DNA from: Clostridium_AD sp937920395
GTDB taxonomy: Bacteria > Bacillota > Clostridia > Clostridiales > Clostridiaceae
Reading direction: 5' to 3'
Assembly (NCBI GenBank): GCA_052274345.1
Contig: DAVZGP010000004.1
Location: 1-64,000, forward strand
DNA length: 64,000 nt
The position numbers were made by a program, and so were the translations under genes. How positions within the stretch are numbered: position 1 is the first letter of the stretch; each line of letters opens with the position of its first letter. The notes below the pieces were generated by a model. The model was not told the DNA's origin, ran no database searches, and worked only from the letters and a program-made list of their open reading frames with translations. Below are positions 61,195 to 64,000 of the stretch, in pieces.

Positions 61195-61758
61195 ATGTCT
61201 ATCGGAAATAAAATTAAAAATTACAGGCAACAAATAAATATGAATATTTCCAAATTAGCTGAGGACACTGGATTATCCTGTGGATTTATCAGTCAAGTTG
61301 AAAATGATAAAGTCTCTCTTTCACTCGAAAGTCTTAAAAAAATCTCCTCAGCACTCAAAATTCCAATAAAAAATTTTCTAGAAGATCAATTATTTAAACC
61401 AGAACTAGTTAGGAAAGATAATAGACCAAAAATAAAATTATCAGAAGGACCAGAAATAGAAGTATTGTCAGCAGCTTTTGGTCGTCAATTACAAGTATTA
61501 ATGGTTGACCTTCCCTCAGGTTATCAAGCAGGTAATAGCACTCATACCCATGATGGTGAAGAATTTATTACTGTACTACTAGGGAAAGTTAAAATAACGC
61601 AGGGTGATTTCACATCTACCCTAGAAGTAGGAGATAGTATTCACCTAGATAGCACTTACCCTCATCTTTGTCAAAATATTGATGATACTCCAGCTAAAGT
61701 TATTATAGCCTTAACTCCTCCAACACTATTACCAATTTGTAAAATTGAAGATAATTAA
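61195..61758 (+). CDS. XRE-family regulator with cupin domain
   Basis: The 187-residue protein has an N-terminal helix-turn-helix (KNYRQQINMNISKLAEDTGL, SCGFISQVENDKVSLSLESL) and a C-terminal cupin barrel (STHTHDGEEFITVLLGKVKI, LEVGDSIHLDSTYPHLCQN) with His residues for a metal or ligand. Such proteins regulate small-molecule metabolism and transport. The ATG at 61195 is chosen for the AAGGAGTG before it. It converges with a symporter gene through a shared terminator and could regulate it. Confidence 0.88.
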   Translation: MSIGNKIKNYRQQINMNISKLAEDTGLSCGFISQVENDKVSLSLESLKKISSALKIPIKNFLEDQLFKPELVRKDNRPKIKLSEGPEIEVLSAAFGRQLQVLMVDLPSGYQAGNSTHTHDGEEFITVLLGKVKITQGDFTSTLEVGDSIHLDSTYPHLCQNIDDTPAKVIIALTPPTLLPICKIEDN

Positions 61759-61807
61759 AAAAGAGATCTCCTTATGAAATTATATTTCATAAGGAGATCT
61801 CTTTTTT
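61757..61807. terminator. Bidirectional terminator
   Basis: A 24-bp perfect stem (61757-61780 with 61784-61807) includes AGAGATCTCCTTATGAAAT with A and T runs at the ends. It serves both convergent genes. Confidence 0.92.
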
Positions 61808-61813
61808 AATTAT

Positions 61814-63085
61814 TTACATACTCGTTTCGCTAGTAACTTCTTTATCATGTTTCAACCAGTTTTTACCTTCTACAAGTCTAGTAACAAGCATAGAACATAC
61901 TGTGTTTCCAGTAGAGTTAAGTAATGTTGCTGGTGCATCTATAATTACACTAATAACTGCAATAATGGGAAGAACCTCTGGTGGAAAACCATATACACTT
62001 AGTATTAACATTTCACCAATCATTCCACCACTAGGAATAGCTCCCATAACTGCCCCCACTAATAGCGAAACACCTATAATGCCAAGTATTGAGCTAACAC
62101 TAGTCATATCCTTACCAAACAAACCCAGTAAAAGTGTAATTTTCATAACACCACCAAAAACCGATCCATCCTTATGCATGTTTGCACCAAGTGGAATTAC
62201 TGTTTCTGCTATATCATATGGAACACCGATCTTTTTAACAGTTTCTAAATTAGCTGGTATACACGCAGCACTTGAACAAGTAGCTAAAGCCGTAACTGAA
62301 GGTGTAACAGCATTTTTCCAAAATGTTTTTAACCCATTTTTCCCAGCAGCAACAAATGCATATAAACTGAAAAATCCAAAATAATAAACTACAGAAAGGA
62401 TTAAATATAATATAAATATTTTTAAATATCCATTTAGAATCTGACCCCCAAGTTGGCCAACCATTGAAGCAAAATAACAACCAAGACCAATAGGGGCATA
62501 ATACATAATAATTTTAACAACTTTCATCATTGTAACTGAACCTGCCTCAAGTAAATGCGCAAGTGGTTTTGCTTTTTCTCCAGACATAGAAACAGATATA
62601 CCAAAAATAATTGAAAATACAACAAGTTGTAGCATATTCTTTCTTGAAAGTAAATCAACAAAATCCGAAACAGTGAATGTATTCACAAGTTGATCTAAAA
62701 ATGAAACTTTCTCGCTAGTTTGCGTTCCTACAGCAGTCTTCATTAAACTTTTAAACATATCTATATGAAGCCCACTAGTTGGTTTCATAATAAGGGCACC
62801 TATGGTTCCAATAATAGCCGCAATAAGTGCTGTAGATAAAAATACCAACATTATGCTTCCCATAATTTTACCTAGTCTTTTCATTCCACTAATATTTGCC
62901 ATAGCAGAGGAAACACTAAAAAATACTAATGGAACTAAAATCATAAACATTAGATTTATAAATAATTTTCCAAAAGGTTCTAATACTGAAGATTTTGGGC
63001 CCACTACGACGCCTATAATACCTCCAAGAATAACCGAACCTAAAAGAATAATTGTTGATTTATAGTTTTTAAATAACTTTTTCAT
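61814..63085 (-). CDS. Dicarboxylate/amino acid:cation symporter (DAACS)
   Basis: The 423-residue transporter has about eight segments and two hairpin loops: ATCSSAACIPANLETVKKIG (the serine-rich motif) near residue 265, and GVPYDIAETVIPLGANMHKD, with ALMKP and DRIMDAPATLLNSTGN-like features toward the end. It takes up glutamate, aspartate, serine or C4-dicarboxylates with Na+ or H+. I set the start at 63085, 6 bases after AAGGAG. The substrate is not decided by sequence. The convergent XRE-cupin gene may regulate it. Confidence 0.88.
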   Translation of the reverse strand: MKKLFKNYKSTIILLGSVILGGIIGVVVGPKSSVLEPFGKLFINLMFMILVPLVFFSVSSAMANISGMKRLGKIMGSIMLVFLSTALIAAIIGTIGALIMKPTSGLHIDMFKSLMKTAVGTQTSEKVSFLDQLVNTFTVSDFVDLLSRKNMLQLVVFSIIFGISVSMSGEKAKPLAHLLEAGSVTMMKVVKIIMYYAPIGLGCYFASMVGQLGGQILNGYLKIFILYLILSVVYYFGFFSLYAFVAAGKNGLKTFWKNAVTPSVTALATCSSAACIPANLETVKKIGVPYDIAETVIPLGANMHKDGSVFGGVMKITLLLGLFGKDMTSVSSILGIIGVSLLVGAVMGAIPSGGMIGEMLILSVYGFPPEVLPIIAVISVIIDAPATLLNSTGNTVCSMLVTRLVEGKNWLKHDKEVTSETSM

Positions 63086-63190
63086 CTGTAACTCCTTCAT
63101 ATTAAATTTTAGTATGTATTATAATTAACTTTATATCTATTTTACATTAAAATTTATTAAATAGGGATACTATTAAATAAATAATTGTAT

Positions 63191-63239
63191 AAAAACATAA
63201 TATGTTTTTATTTACAACGTAACAATGTTATGTTACACT
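63191..63239 (+). promoter_or_regulatory. MerR-style promoter of the DUF4004 gene
   Basis: TTTACA (63211-63216), 17 bases, TACACT (63234-63239). Between the elements lies GTAACA (63219-63224) with TGTTAC (63231-63236), an inverted repeat placed as in MerR-type operators. A second perfect 9+1+9 palindrome, AAAAACATAATATGTTTTT, lies at 63191-63209. Confidence 0.5.
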
Positions 63240-63297
63240 ACATATATTAGAAAAAATAGTCTTATATATAATTACTAATTACAAAAGGAGATCAAAT

Positions 63298-63921
63298 ATG
63301 GACGAGGATTTAATAACAAAAAAAGAATTGCTCGAAGTCACTAATGTTTCCTATGGACAGTTATATAGATGGAAAAGAAAGAACCTCATACCTGAAGAAT
63401 GGTTTATAAAAAAGTCCAGCTATACTGGTCAAGAAACCTACTTTCCAAGACTGAAAATATTAGATCGGATAGAAAAAATTTTAAATATGAAAGATGACAT
63501 ATCCTTAGATGACCTGGCACAAATGTTTTCACCTCAATTAGCAGATGTATTTTTAAGTGAAAAAGATTTATTAACTAAGAATATTGTTACGGATCAAACA
63601 TTAAAAACGTATAAAAATATTTATGGAGAAATAAAAACATTTTCTTTTCAAAAAATATTATATGTTTTATTATTAGAAAAAAGTCTAATATCCGAAAATA
63701 TATCAATAGATGAAAGTAAACTTATGCTAGAAACTTTAGAAGAAAATTATATTTTATTAGATGGAAAAAATTGCGAGGTGATTTTTATAAGCAAATTTGG
63801 AATCAGTTTATGTTTTTTAATAACAAGACCAAATGAAATTTATATAGACAAGCATTCAAAAATAATGTTAAGACTTAATATTTCATTGTGCATTGAAGAA
63901 CTTAAAATTAAAATGCAATAA
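63298..63921 (+). CDS. YhbD-like DUF4004 protein (MerR-type helix-turn-helix)
   Basis: The 207-residue protein starts with a MerR-like DNA-binding domain (DLITKKELLEVTNVSYGQLY, then RWKRKNLIPEEWFIKKS), followed by a helical region and a small C-terminal alpha/beta part. It resembles B. subtilis YhbD (DUF4004), which lies beside the bactofilin genes yhbE and yhbF. The next gene starts with the same bactofilin-type N terminus, so the gene order is conserved. It likely regulates the operon through the dyad at 63219-63236. Confidence 0.8.
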   Translation: MDEDLITKKELLEVTNVSYGQLYRWKRKNLIPEEWFIKKSSYTGQETYFPRLKILDRIEKILNMKDDISLDDLAQMFSPQLADVFLSEKDLLTKNIVTDQTLKTYKNIYGEIKTFSFQKILYVLLLEKSLISENISIDESKLMLETLEENYILLDGKNCEVIFISKFGISLCFLITRPNEIYIDKHSKIMLRLNISLCIEELKIKMQ

Positions 63922-63951
63922 TTCATCAATAAATTTATGGAGGAATTTAAC

Positions 63952-64000
63952 ATGGAAAATATGAATAATGATTTAAAAATGTCAGGGTCAGGAAGCTCAG
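63952..64000 (+). CDS. Bactofilin-like protein, N-terminal fragment (runs off window)
   Basis: An ATG at 63952 after ATGGAGGAATTTAAC opens a frame that is cut by the window edge after 16 codons: MENMNNDLKMSGSGSS. The DLKMSGSGSS start is typical of YhbE/YhbF-type bactofilins, polymerising cytoskeletal proteins. The DUF4004 gene upstream supports the call. Confidence 0.6.
   Translation, partial: MENMNNDLKMSGSGSS

Noticed and set aside
1..64000. Prophage, integrative element or insertion sequence
   Set aside because: No integrase, transposase, terminase or capsid-like frame was found on either strand, and no tRNA-flanking repeat is present.

Overview
The window is AT-rich (roughly 30 percent G+C by eye) and Gram-positive in style: strong AGGAGG ribosome sites, lipoprotein signal peptides and AT-rich sigma-A promoters. 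Its enzymes are those of a strict or near-strict anaerobe (two rubrerythrin-type proteins, a ferredoxin-nitroreductase fusion, PreTA, a membrane pyrophosphatase, decayed enoate-reductase and NuoE/NuoF-type genes). Together with a DUF4489-type protein and a DUF4004/bactofilin pair this points to Clostridium in the strict sense. I saw no rRNA, tRNA, CRISPR array, phage block or intact insertion sequence.

Layout. 1-1690: a repeat protein behind a structured leader. 1767-6831: a sugar-acid operon (dehydratase, KDG kinase, GntP permease) with its GntR regulator and a palindromic operator. 6997-10710: small or unknown genes, a ferredoxin-nitroreductase with a MarR regulator, and a ribbon-helix-helix protein beside an unknown gene. 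10715-19800: a LacI-controlled beta-glucan operon (secreted glycoamylase-family hydrolase, GH94 phosphorylase, TPR protein, sugar ABC importer) with four LacI-type operators and a degraded GH3 beta-glucosidase. 19943-21775: a DUF1801 protein, a methyltransferase with a Fur-like box, and an HsmA-type membrane protein. 22027-24574: preTA. 24704-33319: HAD phosphatase, dlgD with an MFS transporter, a second MFS transporter with a TetR regulator, uxuA, HIT and TerC-family genes. 33562-40388: cell-envelope genes (a PASTA kinase interrupted at an A8 tract, a class B PBP, an orphan sensor kinase, an NlpC/P60 hydrolase). 40480-45951: an organophosphate transporter with a lone binding lipoprotein and a two-component system, resembling HptARS/UhpT. 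46046-55375: long-form membrane pyrophosphatase, ABC-2 exporter, L,D-transpeptidase and the YdbS/YdbT PH-domain pair. 55690-59172: a rubrerythrin flanked by an 86-bp duplication, followed by a run of pseudogenes (NuoF, NuoE, 2-enoate reductase, PhlG-like hydrolase and LysR remnants). 59258-64000: DNA glycosylase, FMN-binding protein, rubrerythrin-like protein, XRE-cupin regulator, dicarboxylate/amino-acid symporter, and the start of a DUF4004-bactofilin operon.

How it fits together. Much of the window is carbohydrate and sugar-acid scavenging under local regulators with recognisable operators: GntR for aldonate, LacI for beta-glucan, and a sensor lipoprotein plus two-component system for phosphorylated sugars. 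The most distinctive signal is gene decay. Frames read by hand show a GH3 glucosidase reduced to its two ends inside an otherwise intact operon, and a likely polyphenol-catabolism locus collapsed by deletions into fused fragments. Both suggest recent loss of plant-polymer and aromatic substrates. The kinase frameshift lies on a homopolymer and could instead be slippage, phase variation or a sequencing error.
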